This document shows, in pieces, positions 9,542 to 18,140 of a DNA stretch of 42,493 bases. The DNA is from DASZXJ01 sp035545895 (GTDB lineage Bacteria; Planctomycetota; Phycisphaerae; Tepidisphaerales; Tepidisphaeraceae): NCBI GenBank assembly GCA_035545895.1, contig DASZXJ010000238.1:1-42493 (forward strand). The letters run 5' to 3'. Within the stretch, counting starts at the first letter, position 1, and every line of letters starts with the position of its first letter. Made by a program: the position numbers and the translations under genes. The notes under the pieces are model-generated. The model was not told the DNA's origin. It was given only the letters and a program-made list of their open reading frames with translations, and searched no databases.

Positions 9542-9745
9542 GGAAATGATGTAGTCGCTTGATGTTGTAGGTTGCGGGATAGGCAAATGGTCTTCTTGCA
9601 ATCCATCCAGATGAAACGCAATTGCCTGTTTCATATTCTTTTTTACATCTCGAATCGTTTTGCCGGTTGCAACGCAGCCGGGAAGATCAGGTACATAAGC
9701 ACTGTAATTGCTTGGAGACTTTTCGATAACAATGAGGTATTTCAT
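9530..9745 (-). CDS. hicB: HicB family antitoxin
   Basis: A 71-residue protein with the HicB partial RNase H-like fold: N-terminal strand MKYLIVIEK, then the family-typical YVPDLPGCVATGKT (residues 17-30) and a helix with the KKNMKQAIAFHL pattern, followed by a short tail. HicB neutralises HicA in the same cell. This is the short form: no ribbon-helix-helix or HTH DNA-binding domain follows the fold, so repression by this protein alone is uncertain. The gene starts two bases after the hicA stop, the normal order for this module. Confidence 0.88.
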   Translation of the reverse strand: MKYLIVIEKSPSNYSAYVPDLPGCVATGKTIRDVKKNMKQAIAFHLDGLQEDHLPIPQPTTSSDYIISKVA

Positions 9746-9747
9746 TT

Positions 9748-9939
9748 CTAACCCTTCTTGAGCCCGGCCTGCTTCAATACGCTGTTCAAAGTGCCAGCTC
9801 GCATATCATCACCAAAGTGTCCTGCAATCGTCACACGACCGGCCTTTTTCGGATGTTTATATTGTCGGTGACTTCCGCGCGTTGCGACAAGAATCCATCC
9901 GTCAGATTCAATCAGGCGAATTAGCTCGCGAACTTTCAT
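9748..9939 (-). CDS. hicA: HicA family mRNA interferase toxin
   Basis: A 63-residue protein with the double-stranded-RNA-binding-like HicA fold: the helix KVRELIRLIESDGW, the strand ILVATRGSHRQYKHP with the catalytic His (residue 24) in the GSH motif, the strand RVTIAGH and a C-terminal helix with LNSVLKQAGL. HicA cleaves mRNA when free of HicB. The ATG lies only 6 nt downstream of the cstA stop (spacer AATATA), so cstA, hicA and hicB probably share a transcript. A GGGGAAA string inside the last cstA codons may serve as the ribosome site. The catalytic residue and length are intact, so it should be active. Confidence 0.9.
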   Translation of the reverse strand: MKVRELIRLIESDGWILVATRGSHRQYKHPKKAGRVTIAGHFGDDMRAGTLNSVLKQAGLKKG

Positions 9940-9945
9940 TATATT

Positions 9946-12069
9946 CTATTTCCCCGCCAGCGCGGGTTCAAAACCGCGGCCGGGTTCGGGATGGAATCCG
10001 TTGGTGGCTTTCCAGATTCTCATCGCGGCTGCGATGATTACGATGACGGCACACGCTTGCATCGCCACCAGCAGTGTAGCGGTTACACCGTTGTTGATGG
10101 TGAGCGTCCAATCGGGCGCTGGCTTGGCCAGTTGGGTGCGAACGGTGTCGAGTCTTCCAATGAACTGGTAAACCGCGCCGGTGCTGGTGGTGATGAAGAC
10201 AAAAGCCATCGGCAGCGTCGTCGCCCACGCGTATCTGGCCAGTCCACTGTTGGCCAGAAATGCGCTGGCAATCGCAAGGGCGATGACGGAAAGCATCTGG
10301 TTGGCCACGCCGAACATCGGCCAGATGGCGTCCATGGAATTATTGACGATGAAAAAGACCCAGCCGAAGACGATGATGGCCGTGCTGAGAATCGCGCCTG
10401 GCCAGAAGTCGGCGCGTCCCCATTGCCCGCCCAAGACCTTACCCATCGTTTCCTGAAGCAGAAACCGGCCGATTCGCGTGCCGGTGTCGATCGTAGTCAG
10501 GATGAACAGGGCTTCAAACATGATGGCAAAGTGATACCAATACTTCCACATTTTCTGGAACGCCTGTTCGGCAGCGGGGACGAAGCGCCGGGTCGCATCG
10601 TCGAAAATCTTGGCCATGCCAACCGCGAGGGTGACAGCTCCACCAGTGCGCCCGCGAAGCGATTCCTGTGTCAGCGTTTCATACATACTGATATGTTCCG
10701 GTCCACCGCCGCCGCCCACTTGAAGGATTTTGTCCTGCCATTTCGGGACTGCCGCCAGATCGACGTTCATGCCATAGTAATCCTTCACCGGCAGTGCGCA
10801 GGCGGCGATCACAGCACAGACGCCGACAAGCCCTTCAATCAGCATCGCGCCGTATCCGATCGCGCGAGCATCGGTCTCTTTCTTGATCATCTTCGGCGTG
10901 GTGCCGGAAGAGACCAGCGCATGAAACCCGCTGATCGCGCCGCACATGATGGTAATGAAAAGAAATGGGAAAATATGTCCCGGCACGGTTGGCCCACCGC
11001 CCAGAAAAACGCTGTTAACCGCTGGCGCTTCAAGCTTCGGATTGGCGACAAGCACGCCGCCGACAAGCAAAGCGATGGTTCCAATTTTCAAAAAACTTGA
11101 GAGATAATCTCGCGGACAGAGAAGGATCCAAACCGGCAAAACCGATGCGATAAACCCGTATATCGCCATGGCTGCGATAACGCTGGTGTCTTTCAGGTTA
11201 AAATAAGGCTCCAGCGGCGATCCTGGAATCAAACCGCCAACAACCGTTGCAGCAAGTGTCAGCGCCGCGCCAATCAGTGAGGCTTCCACCACATGTCCCG
11301 GGCGAATTTTGTACATCCATAATCCGACCAGCAGCGCGATCGGAATTGTGCAGGCGATGGTAAACGTGCCCCACGATGAACCGGGTACGAGGCGAACGGC
11401 ATCGGCAGGAAGTGGCGAATCAGCAGAAAGTTCCGCGCTGGTTTTCATCTGAAACGGGTCGTTGAAGATGAGTTCAGACTGCCCGCCGTTATACGTCAAC
11501 CGCGTACCTGCAGGAATGATGTAAATACCGGATGCGTTGCGCATCGGCGGCGCCCCTGCAAAGATCATCCGACTGCCAAGCGGATATTTTACACTTTCTC
11601 CGCCGAGCGCTTTCACCACGACTTTTCCCAACCCCGCCAGCGCGATGATGATGATGAACAGAATTGCGATGGTGCAGGCTGTGCCCGCGACTTTGCCGAT
11701 ATCGAAAAATGCGATCTGCGCCAATGATTTACCGCCGCGGCGTATACTGGCGGCCAGCACAATAAAATCCTGCACCGCGCCAGCCAGGCAAACGCCGATC
11801 ACCAGCCATAGCAAGCTCGGCAGATATCCAAATTGTGCAGCCAGCACTGGTCCGATGAGCGGCCCCGCGCCGCTGATGGCGGCGAAGTGATGGCCGAAGA
11901 GCACCCATCTGTTTGTCGGATGATAGTTCTGCCCATCATTGAATTGGTATGCGGGTGTTTCGCGTGTTCCATCCAGCGCTGCCACCCGGGACGCGAGGAA
12001 TGCACTGTAATAGCGATAGGCAATGGCCATCGCGCACAAAACGAAAATCATGACGGGCATTGCGCTCAT
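9946..12069 (-). CDS. cstA: CstA carbon-starvation family transporter
   Basis: A 707-residue polytopic membrane protein, near the 700 residues of Escherichia coli CstA. Typical features are the N-terminal helix followed by YQFNDGQNYHPTNRWVLFGHHF (about residues 42-63), then SGAGPLIGPVLAAQFGYLP (66-84), VQDFIVLAASIRRGGKSL and, near the C-terminus, WPMFGVANQMLS. Members take up peptides or pyruvate when carbon is short (CstA, BtsT). The ATG at 12069 has GGGAG 9 nt upstream. A long soluble loop at about 160-240 is larger than I expect for the enterobacterial protein and probably faces the periplasm. Pyruvate or peptides are the likely substrates; sequence alone does not choose. It leads the hicAB pair. 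Confidence 0.9.
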   Translation of the reverse strand: MSAMPVMIFVLCAMAIAYRYYSAFLASRVAALDGTRETPAYQFNDGQNYHPTNRWVLFGHHFAAISGAGPLIGPVLAAQFGYLPSLLWLVIGVCLAGAVQDFIVLAASIRRGGKSLAQIAFFDIGKVAGTACTIAILFIIIIALAGLGKVVVKALGGESVKYPLGSRMIFAGAPPMRNASGIYIIPAGTRLTYNGGQSELIFNDPFQMKTSAELSADSPLPADAVRLVPGSSWGTFTIACTIPIALLVGLWMYKIRPGHVVEASLIGAALTLAATVVGGLIPGSPLEPYFNLKDTSVIAAMAIYGFIASVLPVWILLCPRDYLSSFLKIGTIALLVGGVLVANPKLEAPAVNSVFLGGGPTVPGHIFPFLFITIMCGAISGFHALVSSGTTPKMIKKETDARAIGYGAMLIEGLVGVCAVIAACALPVKDYYGMNVDLAAVPKWQDKILQVGGGGGPEHISMYETLTQESLRGRTGGAVTLAVGMAKIFDDATRRFVPAAEQAFQKMWKYWYHFAIMFEALFILTTIDTGTRIGRFLLQETMGKVLGGQWGRADFWPGAILSTAIIVFGWVFFIVNNSMDAIWPMFGVANQMLSVIALAIASAFLANSGLARYAWATTLPMAFVFITTSTGAVYQFIGRLDTVRTQLAKPAPDWTLTINNGVTATLLVAMQACAVIVIIAAAMRIWKATNGFHPEPGRGFEPALAGK

Positions 12070-12135
12070 GTATTGGATCTCCCGGAAAGGCCGGATTTTA
12101 CGGTGGACAACAAATAATCCAAGGATTTTCTCGTG

Positions 12136-12185
12136 CCGCTTGCGGTTTTGCGGTGATTTTACGACGAACGCAAAACTGCAAGCGG
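12136..12185. repeat. REP-like palindrome upstream of cstA
   Basis: The arms 12136-12152 and 12169-12185 form a 17-bp stem with one mismatch (CCGCTTGCGGTTTTGCG against CGCAAAACTGCAAGCGG) around a 16-nt loop. It fills the gap between the cstA start and the stop of the first glycosyltransferase. Its core is shared with 3175-3231. It may double as the terminator of the left polysaccharide arm, whose last stop codon lies 13 nt away, although a proper T-run is lacking. Confidence 0.55.
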
Positions 12186-12197
12186 GTTATGGCCAGA

Positions 12198-13364
12198 TCA
12201 AATCGCGCCAACGTAACGAAGCGCATTGCGCAAGCCGTTGACCGGGTCGCCATCGCGCTGCCAGTCGCTCAGCACGGTCGCTGAAGCGGCTTTGTAGGCG
12301 TCGGTATGGGTTGGGTCCGTGACATCGAGCAGGCATTCGGTGAGGTGATCGAGATCCCCGCGCCGAAAGATGCGGCCATTGACTCTGTCGCGGACGAGTT
12401 CGGCGGCTGCGCCGACCACATCGCTGGCGACAATCGCCATTCCAGCCGTCACGGCTTCGTTGATCACGACTGCCCACGGCTCATTGTCACTGGGTAGGAC
12501 CAGAACATCGGAGGCGCGATACAAAGCGCTGACCAGCGGCTGATCGTCCAAAAATCCGGTCCAGATGATCCGTGCGGCCAGGTTTTCAGGCACGCGCGAT
12601 TCCAAATCTTTTCTCAGGGGTCCATCACCAACGATGAGCAAATCCCAGTCAGGAATCCGGCCGGCAATTTTGGAAAACGCATCGATTAACAGATCGACAC
12701 GTTTCACGCCGACTAATCGACCGGTGTAAACAAGCTTTCTCCGATTTGGGTTAAGTCTGAATTTGGAGACCGCGGCGTCGCGCTGGCTGTCGGTTATATT
12801 TCGAACCATCGAATAGTCGGGTTCGTAAGGCGAATAGAAAATTTGCTTGGGGTCAGCACCGTATTTGAGGAAATATTCTTTTCCCAGGCGTCCGCAAACC
12901 AATAGAGCGTCACATTTACGTATAACACGGTTGACCAACTGGCGCTTGGCCCAGGCTCGCAGGCCGGTTGCTTCGTCCCCCCGGATATTGCTGTCCGCGA
13001 CCATCAGGCAGGGCAACTTGTTGCGAAAGCACCACCAGATGATGCGCAGGCGGCCAAGATCGTTGTACCCAGCAGCAACAACGGCGCGGGCGTTGTTCGC
13101 CTGCAGCCAGCGGATAATTCTGCCGGCTTTTTTCCATTCGCGAACCAGGCCGCTCGGCTTGGCCTGCTGAAGGACCGATTCCCCGCCGCCGAACATCACC
13201 GGGCCGATCTCCGGGGCGCTTTTGAATTCCCAATGCGGGTCCTGGTGTGTGAAGAGCGTGAACAGTTGTAGTTCGGTCAGTTCGGCGGCAATACGCCGGT
13301 GCAAATGCAGCCGATAGGGCGGGCAACTGTTGGAGATAATGGCCAATGCCGGACGTGAATTCAT
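12198..13364 (-). CDS. GT4 family glycosyltransferase
   Basis: A 388-residue cytosolic or membrane-associated GT-B enzyme. The N-terminal half begins with the strand RPALAIISNSCPPYRLHLHRR and contains VVAAGYNDLG. The C-terminal Glyco_transf_1 domain has KLVYTGRLVGVKRVDLLI, the strand LLIVGDGPLR and the EX7E-type motif EPWAVVINE that contacts the nucleotide-sugar. The ATG at 13364 overlaps the asnB stop as ATGA, which fixes the start although the frame runs further upstream. It is the last gene of the leftward arm of the polysaccharide locus. It probably adds one sugar to a lipid-linked repeat unit; donor and acceptor are unknown. Confidence 0.88.
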   Translation of the reverse strand: MNSRPALAIISNSCPPYRLHLHRRIAAELTELQLFTLFTHQDPHWEFKSAPEIGPVMFGGGESVLQQAKPSGLVREWKKAGRIIRWLQANNARAVVAAGYNDLGRLRIIWWCFRNKLPCLMVADSNIRGDEATGLRAWAKRQLVNRVIRKCDALLVCGRLGKEYFLKYGADPKQIFYSPYEPDYSMVRNITDSQRDAAVSKFRLNPNRRKLVYTGRLVGVKRVDLLIDAFSKIAGRIPDWDLLIVGDGPLRKDLESRVPENLAARIIWTGFLDDQPLVSALYRASDVLVLPSDNEPWAVVINEAVTAGMAIVASDVVGAAAELVRDRVNGRIFRRGDLDHLTECLLDVTDPTHTDAYKAASATVLSDWQRDGDPVNGLRNALRYVGAI

Positions 13365-15241
13365 AACCCCATCTGCTCCAGATACCTGCCCAGCACGCAC
13401 AGCGTAAATGCCCGCGACCAGATCGGACTATCCGGTTCATTCAAGAATGATTGCCAGATCGCATCGATGCCAGATTCTCGAAGCATGCCGACGGACTTTA
13501 GTTTTTCAAGCGATTGCTCGCATAAGGGCTTTAGCGGCCCAAGCATCCAACGGCGAATGGGAAGGGTGAATCCGCGTTTTTTCTGATTCAGAAGATCAGG
13601 ACGCAACAGCGAAGGAAATGCAACCCGCAGAAGGTGCTTGTCCGCCCGCCCGGTAGGCAATCGCACATGGCCCGGGAAAGTATGGACCAGATTCAGCAGT
13701 CGTTGATCGAGCAATGGCACGCGTATTTCCAAGCCATGTGCCATGCCATTGGCATCGCCATCGCGCAGCAGCATGTTTCCCTGATAAAAGCAAGACTCGA
13801 TCCGCGAGACAGCACTGATTACATCGCCATCGATGGGGATTTCGCGTTCGATGCCGGCGAGTTGAAAGGCGGATGTCAAACCCAGCGCCGAAGAACTGAT
13901 GCCAAGATCAGACAATTGCTGCGACGACATGCTTCGCCGGCGCTGAAGCGCCAATTCCATCACGCTGCCCGTGGATCGTGCGATATCGAGAACTTTTTGG
14001 CCCACGGCTTCGGATCGTCCAACGGCCGCGAGGCGTCCCAATCCGCCGCGCATCGAACGCGGCACCCATTGCACCGTACGCATGAAACGATGGAACCGAG
14101 GTACGTCTGAAAAGCTGGGATATCCGCCAAAAAGCTCATCGCCGCCTTGTCCGCTCAGCGCGACGGTGATCCCTTGGGCGCGAACCGCTTTGGAAATGAC
14201 ATAAACGTTGAGCCCGTCGAGCGATGGTTGATCCATCGCGCCGAGCCAGTTGAATGCCGCAGCCTCGGCATCGGCGCTGTCAATCTGAATGATCGTGTGA
14301 TTCAGGCCGAACAACCTTGCGGTTTCAGAGGCCAGATCGATTTCGCTCATCTCCGGTTGCTCGGCAAATCCGACGGTAAATGCGCGAATGTTCGGGCTGT
14401 AGCGTTTGGCCAAACCGGCAATGATCGTGCTGTCCAGGCCGGACGAAAGAAAAACTCCGACGGGCACGTCGGCGATCAGGTGATCGCGAACGGCGGCGTC
14501 GAGCGTTGTTTGCAATGCAGCCACCGCACGCTGTTCGTCCATGGTGTTGTCGATGGCCGGATAATCCCAGAATCGCACGGGTTCGTTTACACCATCGGCG
14601 CTTACGATTTGCCAGTGGCCGGGAGGGAAGGATTTCACTTGCGCGAAAATGGTTTGCGGGTGTTGAACAGCCCCATACGCCAGCAAGCCGGCGATGCCGC
14701 GCGGGTCAAGTTCCTTTGAAACCAGATTTGACGCAAGCAGGGCTCGCACCTCGCTGGCGAATAAAAATAAATCCTTCGATCGGGAAACATAGAGCGGCTT
14801 GATGCCCATCGGATCGCGCGCCAACATCAATTCATTTTTGGCAACGCTGAAAAAGGCGAAGGCATACATTCCTTCGAGCCGCCTGACATATTCCGGGCCG
14901 TAACGGACAAGGCCATGAAGCAGGACTTCCGTATCGCTGTGGCCCTTAAACACTTCGCCGTCGGATTCCAACTTTCGGCGGAGTGCCTGAAAATTGTAAA
15001 TCTCGCCATTGAATATGATCTGGTCGCCGGTGCGCGGATGAACCATCGGTTGATGGCCCAGCGGCGAGAGATCGATGATCGAAAGCCGTCGTTGTCCGAG
15101 ACCGAGAAAGGCGCGACCAAAGGAGAGAATCTGTTCGCCGCTGTCGTCCGGTCCACGGTGAGCTTGCGCGCGGGTCGCCCGGGCGAGATCTTCTTCTACC
15201 GCCTTGCGTGACTGGGAGATGATTCCCGCAATGCCGCACAT
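13361..15241 (-). CDS. asnB: Glutamine-hydrolysing asparagine synthase-type amidotransferase
   Basis: A 626-residue two-domain enzyme. The N-terminal class II glutaminase carries the nucleophile Cys2 (MCGIAG, exposed after Met removal), RGPDD (29-33) and NGEIYN (78-83). The C-terminal synthetase has the PP-loop FLSSGLDST (264-272) and LSGQGGDELFGGYP. The family makes asparagine from aspartate, ATP and glutamine, but related copies inside exopolysaccharide loci are thought to amidate sugar acids or other carboxylates. The surrounding glycosyltransferase genes favour that role here. The start is backed by GGGAGA before ATG. The stop overlaps the next start, so the two genes are translationally coupled. 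Confidence 0.92.
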   Translation of the reverse strand: MCGIAGIISQSRKAVEEDLARATRAQAHRGPDDSGEQILSFGRAFLGLGQRRLSIIDLSPLGHQPMVHPRTGDQIIFNGEIYNFQALRRKLESDGEVFKGHSDTEVLLHGLVRYGPEYVRRLEGMYAFAFFSVAKNELMLARDPMGIKPLYVSRSKDLFLFASEVRALLASNLVSKELDPRGIAGLLAYGAVQHPQTIFAQVKSFPPGHWQIVSADGVNEPVRFWDYPAIDNTMDEQRAVAALQTTLDAAVRDHLIADVPVGVFLSSGLDSTIIAGLAKRYSPNIRAFTVGFAEQPEMSEIDLASETARLFGLNHTIIQIDSADAEAAAFNWLGAMDQPSLDGLNVYVISKAVRAQGITVALSGQGGDELFGGYPSFSDVPRFHRFMRTVQWVPRSMRGGLGRLAAVGRSEAVGQKVLDIARSTGSVMELALQRRRSMSSQQLSDLGISSSALGLTSAFQLAGIEREIPIDGDVISAVSRIESCFYQGNMLLRDGDANGMAHGLEIRVPLLDQRLLNLVHTFPGHVRLPTGRADKHLLRVAFPSLLRPDLLNQKKRGFTLPIRRWMLGPLKPLCEQSLEKLKSVGMLRESGIDAIWQSFLNEPDSPIWSRAFTLCVLGRYLEQMGL

Positions 15242-15260
15242 GCAATTCTCCCGTTGTTTA

Positions 15261-16406
15261 TTACGGAATTATCCGGCGATAATGTTCAGTCCAACGCCGT
15301 GCGATGACATTCCAATCATACTCTCGCGGCGCGAAAAGCCTAGCGCGGGCGGCCGCTTCGCCGCGCAAAGGCGTATCCGTAATCCATCTGCGCAATTCTG
15401 CCGCCAGCGCATCAACGCTCATGGGCACGACTCCGCCCAAGCCGTTGGCCGTAATTTGAGGATGAATATTTACCTGGTCGGAAATGATGACCGGCGTCCC
15501 GGCCGCGAGCGATTCCACAACCGCTACACCGAAATTTTCCTGATAGCTTGGCAAAACAAAAAGATCGGCATCGGCGAGTGCAGCAACCCGTTCGACTCCT
15601 CGCAGCATGCCGACAAACTTAACGCGATCGCCGACTCGGTGGGAAGCAATCATCTGTTCGATCGTCGTACGATAACCATCCGAATTCGGTCCGGCGATGA
15701 CTAGCATTGCGCCTAAGTCCGCTGTCTGGGCAAAGGCAGGGATCAGCACATCAAATCCCTTCTTTGCATGCAATCGGCCGAGATGCAGAAGCATGGGGCG
15801 ATCCAGCGGCAGGTCATGCTGGCGCCGAAAGGTATTTTCTTCAGGCAATAATTCAAACTCCCGCAAATCCACACCATTTGGTTCCACGATGGCGGGCGGG
15901 GATAATCCGAGCGGGCCGGTGAGATCACGCTCTAGTTCACTGGTGAAATGAAGAGCGCAGGCTCGGTTCAAATCTTTGCGCTGACGCCAGATCATGTAGA
16001 TCCGCTTTTTCAATTTGCCCTGAGCCAGCGACCAGGGATCCAGCATTCCGCAGGGGCGCAAGACATAAGGCTTATCATATTTGCGCGCGAGGCGGGATGC
16101 CTGATGTTGAATTTCTAGCCAGATTGCATGAATGTGCAGGATATCCGCGCGGGGTATCTCTTCCGCAAGAGTGAGAACCATTTTGGGATGGCGTCCAAGT
16201 CTTCCGGTGGTCGGTCCTACAAGCCGCACGTTAATCCCCGCCTGTGCCATCGATTCTGTAATTGTATTGTTTTCCCCCGCGCACCATCCGGAGACAACCG
16301 ATACATCAAGTCCGGCTGCCTTTTGCGCCTGGGCAAGCCCCGCTAGCGCAACAGCCGGCCCGCCGCCGCGGGGGTCGATTCCAGAAATAATGTGCAGGAC
16401 GCGCAT
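15261..16406 (-). CDS. GT4 family glycosyltransferase
   Basis: A 381-residue GT-B enzyme. It has an N-terminal strand with the GGG loop (MRVLHIISGIDPRGGGPAVA), typical of GT4 enzymes, then DILHIHAIW. The C-terminal domain has PMLLHLGRLHAKKGFDVLI, LVIAGPNSDGY and the EX7E motif ENFGVAVVE followed by PVIISDQ. The frame extends to a TTG at 16421, but the ATG at 16406 fits the family N-terminus better; no clear SD is visible at either. It sits 19 nt before asnB and 15 nt after the acetyltransferase in the leftward arm. It likely transfers a sugar in repeat-unit assembly. Confidence 0.88.
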   Translation of the reverse strand: MRVLHIISGIDPRGGGPAVALAGLAQAQKAAGLDVSVVSGWCAGENNTITESMAQAGINVRLVGPTTGRLGRHPKMVLTLAEEIPRADILHIHAIWLEIQHQASRLARKYDKPYVLRPCGMLDPWSLAQGKLKKRIYMIWRQRKDLNRACALHFTSELERDLTGPLGLSPPAIVEPNGVDLREFELLPEENTFRRQHDLPLDRPMLLHLGRLHAKKGFDVLIPAFAQTADLGAMLVIAGPNSDGYRTTIEQMIASHRVGDRVKFVGMLRGVERVAALADADLFVLPSYQENFGVAVVESLAAGTPVIISDQVNIHPQITANGLGGVVPMSVDALAAELRRWITDTPLRGEAAARARLFAPREYDWNVIARRWTEHYRRIIP

Positions 16407-16421
16407 AAAGATGAATGACAA

Positions 16422-16982
16422 TCACGGGTGTCGTGTTCGCTCTTTGATCGGTTTAGCCGGATTGCCGGCTGCGATCATCCACTCCGGCACGTCTCGGCTG
16501 ACGACCGCGCCAGCCCCGACCACTGCTCCGGCTCCGATCTCCACGCCCGGAAGAACCAGCGCGCGGACGCCGACAAATGCATCTTCGCCTACAACAATTT
16601 CGCCAACGACCAAAGGCAGGTTCGATTTCGTGAAATCGTGCGTGCCCGCACACAGGTAGGCTTCCTGCGCAATCGTGCAGCGGGCTTTGAGTGTGATCGG
16701 AGCCAGATTGTAAACATTGCATTCCGGGCCAAGGCAGGACCGATCGTCCAGCGTCAGTTTCCATGGGAATTTGACGCGAGACGAACTGGCGACGAACGGC
16801 GCACCGATCACCTTGCAGCCGAACATGCGAAGCAAAAAGACTCGCCACTTATAAAGAGGCTTGGGCGTCGTCCGATAAAAAAGCGCCCAGACAAATATCC
16901 AGAGAACCAGTTTCAGGCGCATCTTCAGCGACCAGGGTGATGCGTATGCGCTGGCCTGCTCCATTGTCATCAGCGGCTTCAT
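16422..16982 (-). CDS. WcaF-like hexapeptide-repeat acetyltransferase
   Basis: A 186-residue protein. An N-terminal amphipathic/hydrophobic part (KLVLWIFVWALFYRTTP) is followed by KPLYKWRVFLLRMFG, the signature of the colanic-acid WcaF-type subgroup. A left-handed beta-helix follows, with hexapeptide periods and the catalytic His in CAGTHD. The end of the helix reads VVSRDVPEWMIAAGNPAKPI. These trimeric enzymes O-acetylate sugars of exopolysaccharides using acetyl-CoA. The ATG overlaps the upstream glycosyltransferase stop as ATGA, which settles the start. A second WcaF-like gene lies in the other arm (19974-20552). Confidence 0.88.
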   Translation of the reverse strand: MKPLMTMEQASAYASPWSLKMRLKLVLWIFVWALFYRTTPKPLYKWRVFLLRMFGCKVIGAPFVASSSRVKFPWKLTLDDRSCLGPECNVYNLAPITLKARCTIAQEAYLCAGTHDFTKSNLPLVVGEIVVGEDAFVGVRALVLPGVEIGAGAVVGAGAVVSRDVPEWMIAAGNPAKPIKERTRHP

Positions 16983-18133
16983 AGGGCGCGCTCCCGCGTC
17001 TTTTGAGTTCGTGCTTCCAGCAACAGTTCAAAATCTTCCAAAAACATCTGCGCTACACGAGAGTTGCTGAACTGCAATGCCGTTTCAGCGGCTGCCTGGC
17101 CCATTCGAATGATATCATTGGTATCGGCAAGTTGGCCGGTCAGGGCTCGTGTGAGGGATTCTACAGGGTCGTTGCGATGATCGAAAATGACACCGTTCAC
17201 GCCATGCTGCACAAAATCGCGGAAACAAGCCAGATCAGAAACGATGGGAGCCAAGCCGGTCGCCATTGCTTCGAGTGGCGCTACTCCAAAGCTCTCGCCT
17301 TTCTCGGCGAGCGACGGGTAGCAATAGTAATGTGCATTTTGAAGCAGATGTGCCAGCTGATTTCGATCGGCGATGGCCGGCAGGAATTCGACTGGTAGAT
17401 TTTGGCCGAGGGACTTCAGTTTGGCCAGATATTCTTCACCGCCTCCTCCGCGAGATGTTTCGCTTGGACCGACGATGCGAAGAGTCAAGTCGTTGGGACG
17501 ATTAGGAAGTCGGCCGAATGCTTCAACAAGCACGTGCACACCTTTTTCGGGATGAATTCGGCCGGTGTAGACAACATATCGTTTGCCATTCCATTGCCGG
17601 GGAGCCGCAGGCGGCACAAACGCCTTGGTGTTGATCGGATTGGGTAATACTTTAGTGATTCCCGCAACCGACGGTGTTTGTGCGATGACCTGTTCCGCCA
17701 CCGCGCTGGACGTGCATGCAAGTCGCGAAACAAAACGGTAGAGACCCATTTGGCCCTTGGGCGCGCGAGCCACATTAACCACAATCTGTCCGGCGCTTCG
17801 CCTCATTGACGCCAGCAGCGCCGGCAGCCAGAAAACATTCGTTACGCAAATGTCGCTTTTGGGAACCGAAAGCATGATTCGTGCTGAAAAGACCGCATCT
17901 TTCAACAGGTTAATCTTCAGGTTGTTGGTTCGTTTAAATCCGCTTCGACGGATGTACCGTACTCGGCCGATTGTTTCGTTGGCCATTTGGTCCGGCCATG
18001 CACGGCTGACCATCGTCACTTCGTGTCCTTGAGCGGCGAATTCATGGGCCAATTCGTTCCAAAGGACTTCCACCGCCCCGCACGCTGCGGGAGGCAATGG
18101 AAGAAACGCTCCGGTCACGATGGTGATACGCAT
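16979..18133 (-). CDS. GT4 family glycosyltransferase
   Basis: A 384-residue GT-B enzyme. The N-terminus MRITIVTGAFLPLPPAACGA and VEVLWNELAHEF give the acceptor-side fold. The C-terminal half carries RYVVYTGRIHPEKGVHVLVE, LRIVGPSE and the EX7E motif ESFGVAPLE followed by GLAPIVSD. A poly-Gly loop (RGGGGEEYL) lies between strand and helix. The start is 7 nt from the methyltransferase stop upstream. The stop overlaps the acetyltransferase start. As with the others, donor and acceptor sugars are not predictable from sequence alone. Confidence 0.88.
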   Translation of the reverse strand: MRITIVTGAFLPLPPAACGAVEVLWNELAHEFAAQGHEVTMVSRAWPDQMANETIGRVRYIRRSGFKRTNNLKINLLKDAVFSARIMLSVPKSDICVTNVFWLPALLASMRRSAGQIVVNVARAPKGQMGLYRFVSRLACTSSAVAEQVIAQTPSVAGITKVLPNPINTKAFVPPAAPRQWNGKRYVVYTGRIHPEKGVHVLVEAFGRLPNRPNDLTLRIVGPSETSRGGGGEEYLAKLKSLGQNLPVEFLPAIADRNQLAHLLQNAHYYCYPSLAEKGESFGVAPLEAMATGLAPIVSDLACFRDFVQHGVNGVIFDHRNDPVESLTRALTGQLADTNDIIRMGQAAAETALQFSNSRVAQMFLEDFELLLEARTQKTRERAL

Positions 18134-18140
18134 GGCGAGA

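Noticed and set aside
9991..11100. Long open frame of 369 codons opposite cstA
   Set aside because: It is fully antisense to a clear CstA family gene. Its product is rich in Arg, His, Gly and Asp without any domain, which is typical of a shadow frame in GC-rich DNA.
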